A stretch of DNA of 12,780 nucleotides, taken from the NCBI GenBank assembly GCA_002393975.1, contig DGSM01000019.1, positions 10,135 to 22,914 of the forward strand. Reading direction: 5' to 3'. This DNA comes from Clostridiales bacterium UBA4362 (GTDB taxonomy: Bacteria > Bacillota > Clostridia > TANB77 > CAG-508). Made by a program: the position numbers and the translations under genes. Under the pieces are notes generated by a model, which was not told the DNA's origin, ran no database searches, and saw only the letters and a list, made by a program, of their open reading frames with translations. Shown one piece after another: positions 5,936 to 11,714 of this stretch; position 1 is the first letter of the stretch, and each line of letters starts with the position of its first letter.

Positions 5936-6400
5936 TTATTTTTTATCAGTAGATCCAAATCCACCTTTTCTAGTACCTGTAGCATTATCATTATCAGTTA
6001 TTAAATATTTAGTAAATACTACTTGTCCTATAACATCTCCTTTTTTTATTTCAATGTCATGATCTGAGCAATTGAAATAAGCAAAGAAGAAATGACCATC
6101 ATTATCTTCATTTCCATAATAATCAGAATCTATAAGTCCAACACTATTTGCCATTAAGAATCCTTTTTTAGGACCTGAACTTCTATTTAAAAGAAAATAA
6201 CATTCATCTGGCCCACAATAAGCTTTAAGTCCAGTAGGAATCAATGTTGGTTTCATTCCAGGTTTATACATTGGCATTATTATATCTTCTGCTGCCTCTA
6301 CATCATAACCTGCAGCATGTGCAGTTTTTCTTTCAGGAATATGAATGTCTTTATCCTCATATCCTTTTACTACTTCAAATCCTCTTAAACCTTTTTTCAT
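5936..6400 (-). CDS. dut: dUTP diphosphatase (dUTPase)
   Basis: The enzyme hydrolyses dUTP to dUMP and pyrophosphate, keeping uracil out of DNA and supplying dUMP for thymidylate synthesis. The 154-aa length is that of the homotrimeric all-beta dUTPases. All five motifs are present in order: motif 1 AAGYDVEA (29-36) with Asp33; motif 2 RSSGPKKG (73-80); motif 3 VGLIDSDYYG (87-96) with the catalytic-site Asp91 and Tyr94; motif 4 GDVIGQVVF (121-129); motif 5 RKGGFGST (144-151), whose Phe stacks on the base. Motif 3 carries Tyr in place of the usual Arg before Gly, a mild variation. ATG start with GGAG at 8 bases. It follows the metallopeptidase gene after 66 bases with no visible promoter or terminator, so both probably share the LexA-box promoter, and a strong terminator follows. 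Confidence 0.95.
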   Translation of the reverse strand: MKKGLRGFEVVKGYEDKDIHIPERKTAHAAGYDVEAAEDIIMPMYKPGMKPTLIPTGLKAYCGPDECYFLLNRSSGPKKGFLMANSVGLIDSDYYGNEDNDGHFFFAYFNCSDHDIEIKKGDVIGQVVFTKYLITDNDNATGTRKGGFGSTDKK

Positions 6401-6466
6401 GGCTATTACTCCAATTTATTTATATTTATATTTTATTTATGCTCTATCTATCTATTTATGTATGTC

Positions 6467-7159
6467 TTATTTTTTTAATTCTCTTTCTGCATCTTTATAA
6501 TCTGGCATATATTGTTCAACAAAAGCCCAGAAATTCTTAGAATGATTCATATATTTAAGATGGCAAAATTCATGTAAAACAACATATTCTATAGCATGTC
6601 TACTATACATCATTAAATCTTGATTTATTGTAATCTTTCTAGAAGAAGTACATTTACCCCAAACACTTTTTAATTTCTTAATATTGTATTCATCTGGAGC
6701 AAGTCCTGTAAGCTTTCTTGTTTTCTCCATAGCAAGTTCTACTTCTCTTTGAGCTATCATGAAATACATCTTATCCATCATGCTCTTTATTCTTTCAGTA
6801 TTATCAGCTTCTGCTAATACTAAAGGAAGAACAATTGAAATATGTCCATCTGCTATATTTAATCTGCCATTTGCTATATCTTTATAATAAATATTTAAAG
6901 TATATTTTTCGCCTAAAACTTGAAAAGTTTCACCATCAGCATAATCTTTAGTTTTTCTAGGTGATTTTTGGTATTCTTGAAGTTTTTTAGTAATCCACTC
7001 TCTTTTACTTTCAACTATTTCTTGAATTTGATTACTTGTTGTATACCAAGGAGCCTTAATAACAACTTCACCATTTTGAATAGAGATATAAATGTTTTTT
7101 ATTTTTGCTTTATTAACTGTATATGGAATAGTTTTGTTTAAATATTTTACTTTACTCAT
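6467..7159 (-). CDS. YgjP/DUF45-type zinc metallopeptidase
   Basis: The 230-aa product has an N-terminal beta-rich part (about 1-110, with VVIKAPWYTT near 32-41) and a C-terminal zincin domain. The family signature is WGKC at 167-170, the ITINQDL strand at about 176-182, then VVLHEFCHLKYMNHSKNFW: His196 and His200 of HEFCH with catalytic Glu197, and His206 as likely third zinc ligand. This is the DUF45 (YgjP, M48-related) family, structurally near SprT and WLM zincins. The start is ATG at 7159-7157 because AAAGGAGA lies 5 bases upstream. An ATG ten codons earlier (7189) has no ribosome binding site. The mRNA leader would be about 97 bases from the promoter at 7263-7291, which carries a LexA box. 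dut follows. A DNA-repair role is an inference from that regulation and from the SprT/WLM relatives; the family is also found with restriction genes, absent here. Confidence 0.9.
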   Translation of the reverse strand: MSKVKYLNKTIPYTVNKAKIKNIYISIQNGEVVIKAPWYTTSNQIQEIVESKREWITKKLQEYQKSPRKTKDYADGETFQVLGEKYTLNIYYKDIANGRLNIADGHISIVLPLVLAEADNTERIKSMMDKMYFMIAQREVELAMEKTRKLTGLAPDEYNIKKLKSVWGKCTSSRKITINQDLMMYSRHAIEYVVLHEFCHLKYMNHSKNFWAFVEQYMPDYKDAERELKK

Positions 7160-7164
7160 TTGTA

Positions 7165-7172
7165 TCTCCTTT
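7165..7172 (-). promoter_or_regulatory. Ribosome binding site that sets the metallopeptidase start
   Basis: On the minus strand this reads AAAGGAGA and precedes ATG 7159-7157 by 5 bases. It lies downstream of the alternative in-frame ATG at 7189-7187, so the longer form is unlikely. Confidence 0.8.
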
Positions 7173-7243
7173 CGCAAGATTCGCACCATTTACGACATTT
7201 TTCTTTATTCAAAAATTATGTCAATATCGTATGTTTGTTTGGT

Positions 7244-7256
7244 GAACCTCTGTTCG
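7244..7256 (-). promoter_or_regulatory. LexA (SOS) box overlapping the metallopeptidase start site
   Basis: The plus strand reads GAACCTCTGTTCG; the minus strand reads CGAACAGAGGTTC. The core GAAC-N4-GTTC is a perfect match to the Gram-positive LexA/DinR box (Bacillus type CGAAC-N4-GTTCG), with one outer base differing on the far side. It begins 6 bases downstream of the -10 box and covers the expected transcription start, the classic position for repression. I saw no other GAAC-N4-GTTC in the window. Confidence 0.8.
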
Positions 7257-7262
7257 ATTTTT

Positions 7263-7291
7263 ATTCTATTTTATTTTCGTTTTTTTGTCAA
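7263..7291 (-). promoter_or_regulatory. Strong promoter of the metallopeptidase-dUTPase operon
   Basis: On the minus strand a perfect TTGACA (7291-7286), a 17-base A-rich spacer and TAGAAT (7268-7263) form a near-consensus sigma-A promoter. The expected start, near 7256, falls inside the LexA box. Confidence 0.85.
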
Positions 7292-7360
7292 TAACTTTTT
7301 CAAAATATTTTTAAATCGAAGCTCTCAAGCCCACATATTATCGTAAAAAGCTTGTATTTA

Positions 7361-8530
7361 CTAGTCTTTATCTGTTGATTGATGAACAGAATCTAAATAG
7401 CTAGATTTTAGTTTGTCTTTTATACTTTCTGCGAACATTTTCTCATATAGAGTTGCTTCTTCAGCGATTCTATATCTATCTGCAACTTTAGCATATTTAT
7501 TTCTCATATTAGCCAATTCTGTTTGGTGTTCAATCCAATAATCAATCTTATTAGCTAGCTCTTGAGGATTATCTTTATCATAAAGACTTCTTTCATCTAA
7601 AGCATATCTCATAGCCATTCCTTCACTATTATTGATTATAATAGGAACATTTCCCATAGCTATTGCTTCTAAGCAATTAATAGTTTCTTGCTCTAATAAT
7701 GATGAATGAACATAAATGTCTGTATATGATAAAATCTCTCTTAAATCATTTTCTGGATAGTGATTCATAGTATATTGTAAATGCAATTTATTTAATTCTG
7801 TTTCATACTTATCTTGCTCTACTCCTTCTCCAGCTAAAATTAAATGTATATATTTTGAGTATTTTGAAAGTTTAACTGCATTTATTAATGTTTCTTGATC
7901 TCTTTCCTTTGAGAAGTTTCCAGACATTGTAATAACAATTCTTTCTTGAAATCTTTCAGGTTTATCCACTCTCCTATAATGATAGCTACTAGTTACTCCA
8001 TTTGGAATGACATGAATGTTTGAAGTAAATTCATGTTCTTCAAGTAATTTTTTAGTATGTTCTGATAGGCAATTTATATGAGCAAATTCATTATAAAATT
8101 TTGCAAATTTACTATAAATCAAATTGTTTACTATTTTAGAATTTCCTAAACCAAGGTTTTGAGTTAAATTTTCTGGTTGAACCATAAAAGAGGCTGTAGC
8201 TGATACTCCTAGTTCATTAACTATATCCAAACCTTCTTTAGATAGTTTAAATGGGTAAAAGAAATGAACTATATCTTGTCCACGAATAGCTCTTCTCATA
8301 GACCTTATATCTGGTTTTGCAAGTGTAATATGATTTGTTTCAAAATATTTTTTTGCAATGGCTGGAGCTTTTCTTGACTCCAATACTACTTTGTTTGGAG
8401 TATCTTCTCCAGTTGAAAGAAAAGAAACTGTATGTCCTCTTCTCTTTAATTCTTCTGCTAATTGTCTAGCAGCAACAGTCGTTGCATTTAAAGTATCATC
8501 ATATTCATCTATTACAAATAGTATTTTCAT
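7361..8530 (-). CDS. GT4-family glycosyltransferase
   Basis: The 389-aa product is a GT-B fold glycosyltransferase of the GT4 family, using a nucleotide sugar. The N-terminal Rossmann domain begins MKILFVIDEY and contains the VHFFYPF loop (88-94) and MVQPENLTQN (116-125). The hinge passes IPNGV (175-179) into the C-terminal domain: SGNFSKERDQETLI (203-216), LILAGEG (230-236) and the E-x7-E motif, Glu280 and Glu288, in the segment ending CLEAIAMG. No membrane helix is present, so it is a cytoplasmic or peripheral enzyme. The acceptor cannot be read from sequence; a membrane glycolipid or a cell-surface polymer is plausible. The ATG directly follows the rimO stop codon with no gap, and its GGAG site lies in the last rimO codons, so it is translated from the rimO transcript. 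No hairpin terminator is seen between its stop and the next promoter at 7291. Confidence 0.9.
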   Translation of the reverse strand: MKILFVIDEYDDTLNATTVAARQLAEELKRRGHTVSFLSTGEDTPNKVVLESRKAPAIAKKYFETNHITLAKPDIRSMRRAIRGQDIVHFFYPFKLSKEGLDIVNELGVSATASFMVQPENLTQNLGLGNSKIVNNLIYSKFAKFYNEFAHINCLSEHTKKLLEEHEFTSNIHVIPNGVTSSYHYRRVDKPERFQERIVITMSGNFSKERDQETLINAVKLSKYSKYIHLILAGEGVEQDKYETELNKLHLQYTMNHYPENDLREILSYTDIYVHSSLLEQETINCLEAIAMGNVPIIINNSEGMAMRYALDERSLYDKDNPQELANKIDYWIEHQTELANMRNKYAKVADRYRIAEEATLYEKMFAESIKDKLKSSYLDSVHQSTDKD

Positions 8531-9808
8531 TTATATAATTTCTCCAATTAAGTCATAATCCCTATTGCCTGTTATTTTACACTCTGCAAAACTTCCAGGC
8601 TGTGCTTTTCCTTTGAATATTATTACTCCATCTAATTCAGGTACATCCATATAACTTCTGGCTGTATTAGGTGTTTCAATTAATACTTTATATGTATTTC
8701 CAACATACTTCTTTAGATTTTCATTTGATATTTCAGCTTGTAATTTCATAATCTTATTAAGTCTAGATTTTTTAGTCATGTGATGGACTTGTCCAGGCAT
8801 TAAGCTTGCAGGGGTTCCATCTTCTTTTGAATAGCTAAAGCAACCTAACTTATCAAATTTTGTTGTCTTAACAAAATTATATAATTCATCAAAATCTTCT
8901 TGTTCTTCTCCAGGAAAGCCTACCATAAGAGTCGTTCTAATTATTACTCCTGGAATCTCGTTCTTTAATTTTTCAATTAAACATTTAATTGATGATGATG
9001 TAGTATCACGATTCATCTTTTTTAAGATTTTGTCTGAAATATGTTGTATTGGTATATCAAAATATTTACATATTTTATCATTTGTTTTGACTTCATTTAT
9101 TAATTCATCTGTTATAGTTTCAGGATAAGAATATAAGAATCTTACCCATTCAATTCCCTTAACTTCAGAAATCTTGTGCAATATCTCAGCTAGCTTTGAT
9201 TTGCCATATATATCTGTTCCATATTTGGTTGTATCTTGTGCTACCACAATTATTTCTTTGATTCCTTTTTTAGCAAGCTTTTCTACTTCTTCTAGTATAT
9301 CCTCTTCAGTTCTGCTTCTAAATCTTCCTCTTATATATGGAATTGCACAAAATGTACAAAAATTATCACAACCTTCAGCTATTCTTACATAAGCATAATT
9401 ATCTCCAGTTGTTATTACTCTATTTGTAAAACTTAGCTCTCCTACGTTTTCTTTTTTCTTTAATAATTTCTCTATATTTTTCCAGAAGTTTTCATATTCA
9501 CTAAATTTTATAAATAGATCAACCTCTGGCATTGCTGCTTCTAATTGTTCTTTATATCTTTCGACTAGACATCCTGTAGCGATTATATATTTGAGTTTTC
9601 CTGTTTTTTTGTATTCTGCCATTTCAAGAAGTGTATTGATTGCTTCTTCTTTGCTAGGTCCTATAAATCCACATGTATTAACTATTATTATATCTGCTTC
9701 TGCTGGATTATTCACTATATTAAATTTCTTTGTCTTAAATAGGCCTATCATCATCTCTGTATCAACAAGATTTTTGCTACAACCTAAAGAAACAAATCCT
9801 ACATTCAT
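8531..9808 (-). CDS. rimO: Ribosomal protein S12 methylthiotransferase
   Basis: RimO is a radical-SAM enzyme that adds a methylthio group to an Asp of ribosomal protein S12. The 425-aa product has all three domains. The N-terminal UPF0004 domain has the second-cluster cysteines Cys10 (SLGCSKN), Cys46 (NTCGFI) and Cys80 (TGCL). The radical-SAM core has CDNFCTFC with Cys147, Cys151 and Cys154, and the conserved AIPYIRGRFRSR after it. The C-terminal TRAM domain is about 360-425. SLGCSKNLVD and the IRGRFRSR stretch favour RimO over the related tRNA enzyme MiaB. Length is close to family norm. The ATG has a TAGGAG site. The promoter is at 9841-9869, close behind the terminator of the upstream operon. 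The glycosyltransferase gene starts immediately after its stop. Confidence 0.95.
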   Translation of the reverse strand: MNVGFVSLGCSKNLVDTEMMIGLFKTKKFNIVNNPAEADIIIVNTCGFIGPSKEEAINTLLEMAEYKKTGKLKYIIATGCLVERYKEQLEAAMPEVDLFIKFSEYENFWKNIEKLLKKKENVGELSFTNRVITTGDNYAYVRIAEGCDNFCTFCAIPYIRGRFRSRTEEDILEEVEKLAKKGIKEIIVVAQDTTKYGTDIYGKSKLAEILHKISEVKGIEWVRFLYSYPETITDELINEVKTNDKICKYFDIPIQHISDKILKKMNRDTTSSSIKCLIEKLKNEIPGVIIRTTLMVGFPGEEQEDFDELYNFVKTTKFDKLGCFSYSKEDGTPASLMPGQVHHMTKKSRLNKIMKLQAEISNENLKKYVGNTYKVLIETPNTARSYMDVPELDGVIIFKGKAQPGSFAECKITGNRDYDLIGEII

Positions 9809-9840
9809 GAGTATTTCTCCTATTTTAGTTTATGGCCCTG

Positions 9841-9869
9841 ATTATATTATATTTTTGGCCTTTTTTCAA
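9841..9869 (-). promoter_or_regulatory. Promoter of rimO and the glycosyltransferase gene
   Basis: On the minus strand TTGAAA (9869-9864), a 17-base spacer and TATAAT (9846-9841) form a clear promoter. A second overlapping TATAAT at 9851-9846 is only 12 bases from the -35. The -35 lies 14 bases beyond the T tail of the upstream terminator. Confidence 0.8.
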
Positions 9870-9883
9870 TAGCAACACAAATT

Positions 9884-9908
9884 AAAAAAGTGGCTTTAAG
9901 CCACTTTT
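9884..9908 (-). terminator. Terminator embedded in the end of the 267-aa gene
   Basis: On the minus strand AAAAGTGGCTT (9908-9898) and AAGCCACTTTT (9896-9886) are perfect inverted arms around a single A, followed by a T6 run to 9884. The first arm encodes the last three residues (KVA) and the stop codon TAA lies at its apex (9898-9896). Confidence 0.9.
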
Positions 9909-10699
9909 GTTTTGGTATTTTCCATTGAATTTATTTTATCTTTTGTTTGATCTGTTTGTTTTAATATTCCTTCTAGTAAAAAGCTAAGATATGTTATTTT
10001 TTCATTTACAGTTCTTTGAACTTCTTGTAATCCTTTTTCTTTAAAATCTTCAAGAAAAGCTTCATATCTTTTTTTGCCAACAAAAAGATTTTTTATCTTT
10101 TTAAACAAAGTTTGTTTTGTACTTGCATCTTGCGTTGCTAATGCTAATTCTTTTGTTTGGTAAGTTGCTTCTATATCTTTTTGCATATTATCTATAACCC
10201 ATAAAAGTCTAGCATCACATTCGTTTACTATAACTTGTAGATTTATCTTTTTTTGAATATATGCAAATTGAAGATTACTAATAATTGAATTGATATTTTT
10301 TATATCATCTCCATCATAGTCCTCAAGTCTTGTTGTTTCACTAATCTTTTCGCCTTCTAAAACAGCTATATTGCTAATACATGTTTTTTGTTCATTTTGT
10401 GCATTTTGCATAATCTTTAAAATACATATAAATATTTCATCATATGAATTTATTATTTTTTGAATTTCATTAGTAAATAAATTTACTGCTTCTGATATTT
10501 CATATTCATAATTAGAAGCTTTTTGATTATAATAGAAAGACTTTCCTTCTAAATATTCTTTTATTTCTTGACCTTTTTCTTTAGCAAGTTTTTGTCTTTG
10601 TCTATTAAAGAGTTCTAATTGAATTTTGACTAATGAATTTTCATTTATTGCACTTTTTTCTAGATTAGCTTTTAATCTAGTTAAAGCTTCTTGCCCCAT
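9896..10699 (-). CDS. Unrecognised helical, coiled-coil-like protein (267 aa)
   Basis: I do not recognise this protein. It is 267 aa, almost entirely predicted helix, rich in Glu, Lys, Gln, Asn and Ile, with no signal peptide or convincing membrane helix. Heptad-like spacing suggests coiled coil at about 1-60, 65-125 and 135-190. A basic patch FKKIKNLFVGKKR at about 199-211 precedes a last helix pair at about 212-260. Cysteines are Cys92, Cys107 and Cys161. The start is ATG at 10699-10697, supported by AAAAGGAA 7 bases upstream. A TTG six codons earlier (10717) overlaps that site and is rejected. It is the last gene of a three-gene operon, 21 bases after the 205-aa gene, and its final codons form a terminator arm. 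A structural or scaffold role with its operon partners is a guess only. Confidence 0.85.
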   Translation of the reverse strand: MGQEALTRLKANLEKSAINENSLVKIQLELFNRQRQKLAKEKGQEIKEYLEGKSFYYNQKASNYEYEISEAVNLFTNEIQKIINSYDEIFICILKIMQNAQNEQKTCISNIAVLEGEKISETTRLEDYDGDDIKNINSIISNLQFAYIQKKINLQVIVNECDARLLWVIDNMQKDIEATYQTKELALATQDASTKQTLFKKIKNLFVGKKRYEAFLEDFKEKGLQEVQRTVNEKITYLSFLLEGILKQTDQTKDKINSMENTKTKVA

Positions 10700-10706
10700 T
10701 TCATAA

Positions 10707-10714
10707 TTCCTTTT
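10707..10714 (-). promoter_or_regulatory. Ribosome binding site that sets the 267-aa gene start
   Basis: The minus strand reads AAAAGGAA here, 7 bases before ATG 10699-10697. It overlaps the first codons after the alternative TTG at 10717, so that TTG cannot be the start. Confidence 0.65.
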
Positions 10715-10720
10715 CAAAAT

Positions 10721-11338
10721 TTAAACATAACTTACTTCATAAGAAGTTAAATTATCCATATGTTCTACTGTCTTTGCATTTATGTCATCTTCCATTCCAT
10801 CATATACTACATCTAATGGATTTCTTTCTTTTATTTTTAATTCCTTTGGCTTTTCTGGAATTTGATTTTCAAGAAAATCTATCATGCCATCATCAACTTC
10901 TTGTTGTATTGTCGCAACTGGCTTTTGTGTAGTAGTTTCTAGCTTAGATTCTATCTCTGGCATTATTTCTGCTTTAGTAGAATCTTTCTTTTTAGCTTTA
11001 ATCTTTTTTATCATGGTATCTATCTTATTTTGTACTAATTTTGTATGTTCTTGTCCTTCATCAAGTACAGCTAAACACTCTTCTACGAAATCCATATTTG
11101 AGTTATTTGCTATATCATTAAGCATTGCTTCAACTTCGTTTCTTTCAGCTTTTGTTACTCTAACAGAGTCAATAGTTACTGTTGGAAAAACAAACTTATC
11201 AATGTTTTTCCTTACAAAAGCACTTTCGTTTGATGAAATAGCTTTTATAACTTGGCTGTCATCTTTTCTTTTTAACTTAATATGAGTACTAGCAAAATAC
11301 TTTTTATTATTTATTTGCTTAACCCCTCTTATAACCAT
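10721..11338 (-). CDS. Unrecognised soluble protein with lysine-rich centre and acidic tail (205 aa)
   Basis: I do not recognise this protein. Residues 1-60 look beta-rich, with several short Val/Ile/Lys strands (KYFASTHIKLKRKD near 13-26; FVFPTVTIDSVRVTK near 49-63). Residues 64-115 are helical, and a basic run KKIKAKKKDSTK (111-122) leads into a low-complexity Glu/Thr/Gln linker (124-148). The last 55 residues are acidic with two short motifs, DGMIDFLENQIPEKP and NPLDVVYDGM. Such a folded domain followed by a flexible tail with short linear motifs suggests a partner-binding adaptor, an inference only. There is no membrane segment or signal peptide. The ATG has a GGGGG ribosome binding site. 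The gene is 22 bases after the 52-aa gene and 21 bases before the 267-aa gene, so the three are one transcript. Confidence 0.85.
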   Translation of the reverse strand: MVIRGVKQINNKKYFASTHIKLKRKDDSQVIKAISSNESAFVRKNIDKFVFPTVTIDSVRVTKAERNEVEAMLNDIANNSNMDFVEECLAVLDEGQEHTKLVQNKIDTMIKKIKAKKKDSTKAEIMPEIESKLETTTQKPVATIQQEVDDGMIDFLENQIPEKPKELKIKERNPLDVVYDGMEDDINAKTVEHMDNLTSYEVSYV

Positions 11339-11360
11339 TTTTCCCCCACAAAAATCAAAA

Positions 11361-11519
11361 TCAAGATATTATTTGTTTAAGAATTTCTTCTTGTTCTTGA
11401 TTAAGTTTTTCCGCTTCTTCTTTTATTTTTTTTATATCAAAGTATAAATCTCTATCTGAGGAATTACTTATATCTGTTTTCTTATCATTTATTATAATTT
11501 GCTTATAATTTTCTTCCAT
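11361..11519 (-). CDS. Small hypothetical protein (52 aa), first gene of the unknown operon
   Basis: ATG at 11519-11517 opens a 52-codon frame ending in TGA at 11363-11361. The protein begins MEENYKQIII and its second half, YFDIKKIKEEAEKLNQEQEEILKQ, is a strongly charged helix with heptad spacing (residues about 26-49), suitable for coiled-coil pairing. No membrane segment is present. AGGA lies 9 bases upstream of the ATG. It sits between the promoter at 11579-11607 and the 205-aa gene (22 bases), with the same orientation, which supports it being a real gene. It may pair with the helical 267-aa protein, but that is speculation. It is too short for family recognition by eye. Confidence 0.7.
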   Translation of the reverse strand: MEENYKQIIINDKKTDISNSSDRDLYFDIKKIKEEAEKLNQEQEEILKQIIS

Positions 11520-11578
11520 TTAAGTTAATCCTAAATTCTAAAGAATATTCCTTTCTAAAATTTATGATTCTTATCTTT

Positions 11579-11607
11579 TTTATATCATTAATAATTATTT
11601 TTTGCAA
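11579..11607 (-). promoter_or_regulatory. Promoter of the unknown three-gene operon
   Basis: On the minus strand TTGCAA (11607-11602), a 17-base spacer and TATAAA (11584-11579) preceded by TGA, an extended -10. The leader to the 52-aa gene is about 55 bases. The -35 is part of a TTTGCAAT element that recurs at 11655-11662. Confidence 0.6.
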
Positions 11608-11655
11608 TTTTTATTACATTTATTTTATATCTAATTTGGTTAGATGGTCAACAAT

Positions 11656-11684
11656 TTGCAATATATTTTTAAATTTTCTAAAAT
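11656..11684 (+). promoter_or_regulatory. Promoter of the acyl-CoA synthetase-like gene
   Basis: TTGCAA (11656-11661), 17 bases, TAAAAT (11679-11684), pointing rightward. The match of the -35 is moderate (4 of 6). The start would be near 11691, close to the ribosome binding site at 11704-11709. Confidence 0.55.
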
Positions 11685-11714
11685 ATAGTAGAAATATGTA
11701 TTTTAGGAGTTTAT

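Noticed and set aside
6443..6454. Three TCTA tetramers in the gap before dut
   Set aside because: Short and in AT-rich DNA; not enough copies to call a repeat feature.
7160..7189. Longer metallopeptidase starting at ATG 7189
   Set aside because: No ribosome binding site upstream of it, and a strong one lies directly before ATG 7159.
7219..7224. Second TTGACA on the minus strand downstream of the LexA-box promoter
   Set aside because: No reasonable -10 box at 16-18 bases; the sequence there is AAAATG-like.
7292..7360. Possible terminator after the glycosyltransferase gene
   Set aside because: Only stems of 3-5 bases and an AAAATATTTT palindrome without a U tail; nothing comparable to the other terminators in the window.
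10700..10717. TTG start at 10717 for the 267-aa gene
   Set aside because: It precedes and overlaps the AAAAGGAA site, which serves ATG 10699.
10884..11285. Open plus-strand frame of 133 codons, rich in Ser, Ile and Phe
   Set aside because: It is antisense to the 205-aa gene, has no ribosome binding site, and its hydrophobic composition is what the reverse strand of Lys/Glu-rich genes produces.
11529..11545. Near-palindrome around GAATATTC upstream of the 52-aa gene
   Set aside because: Imperfect and only 8 bases of exact symmetry, easily expected in AT-rich DNA.
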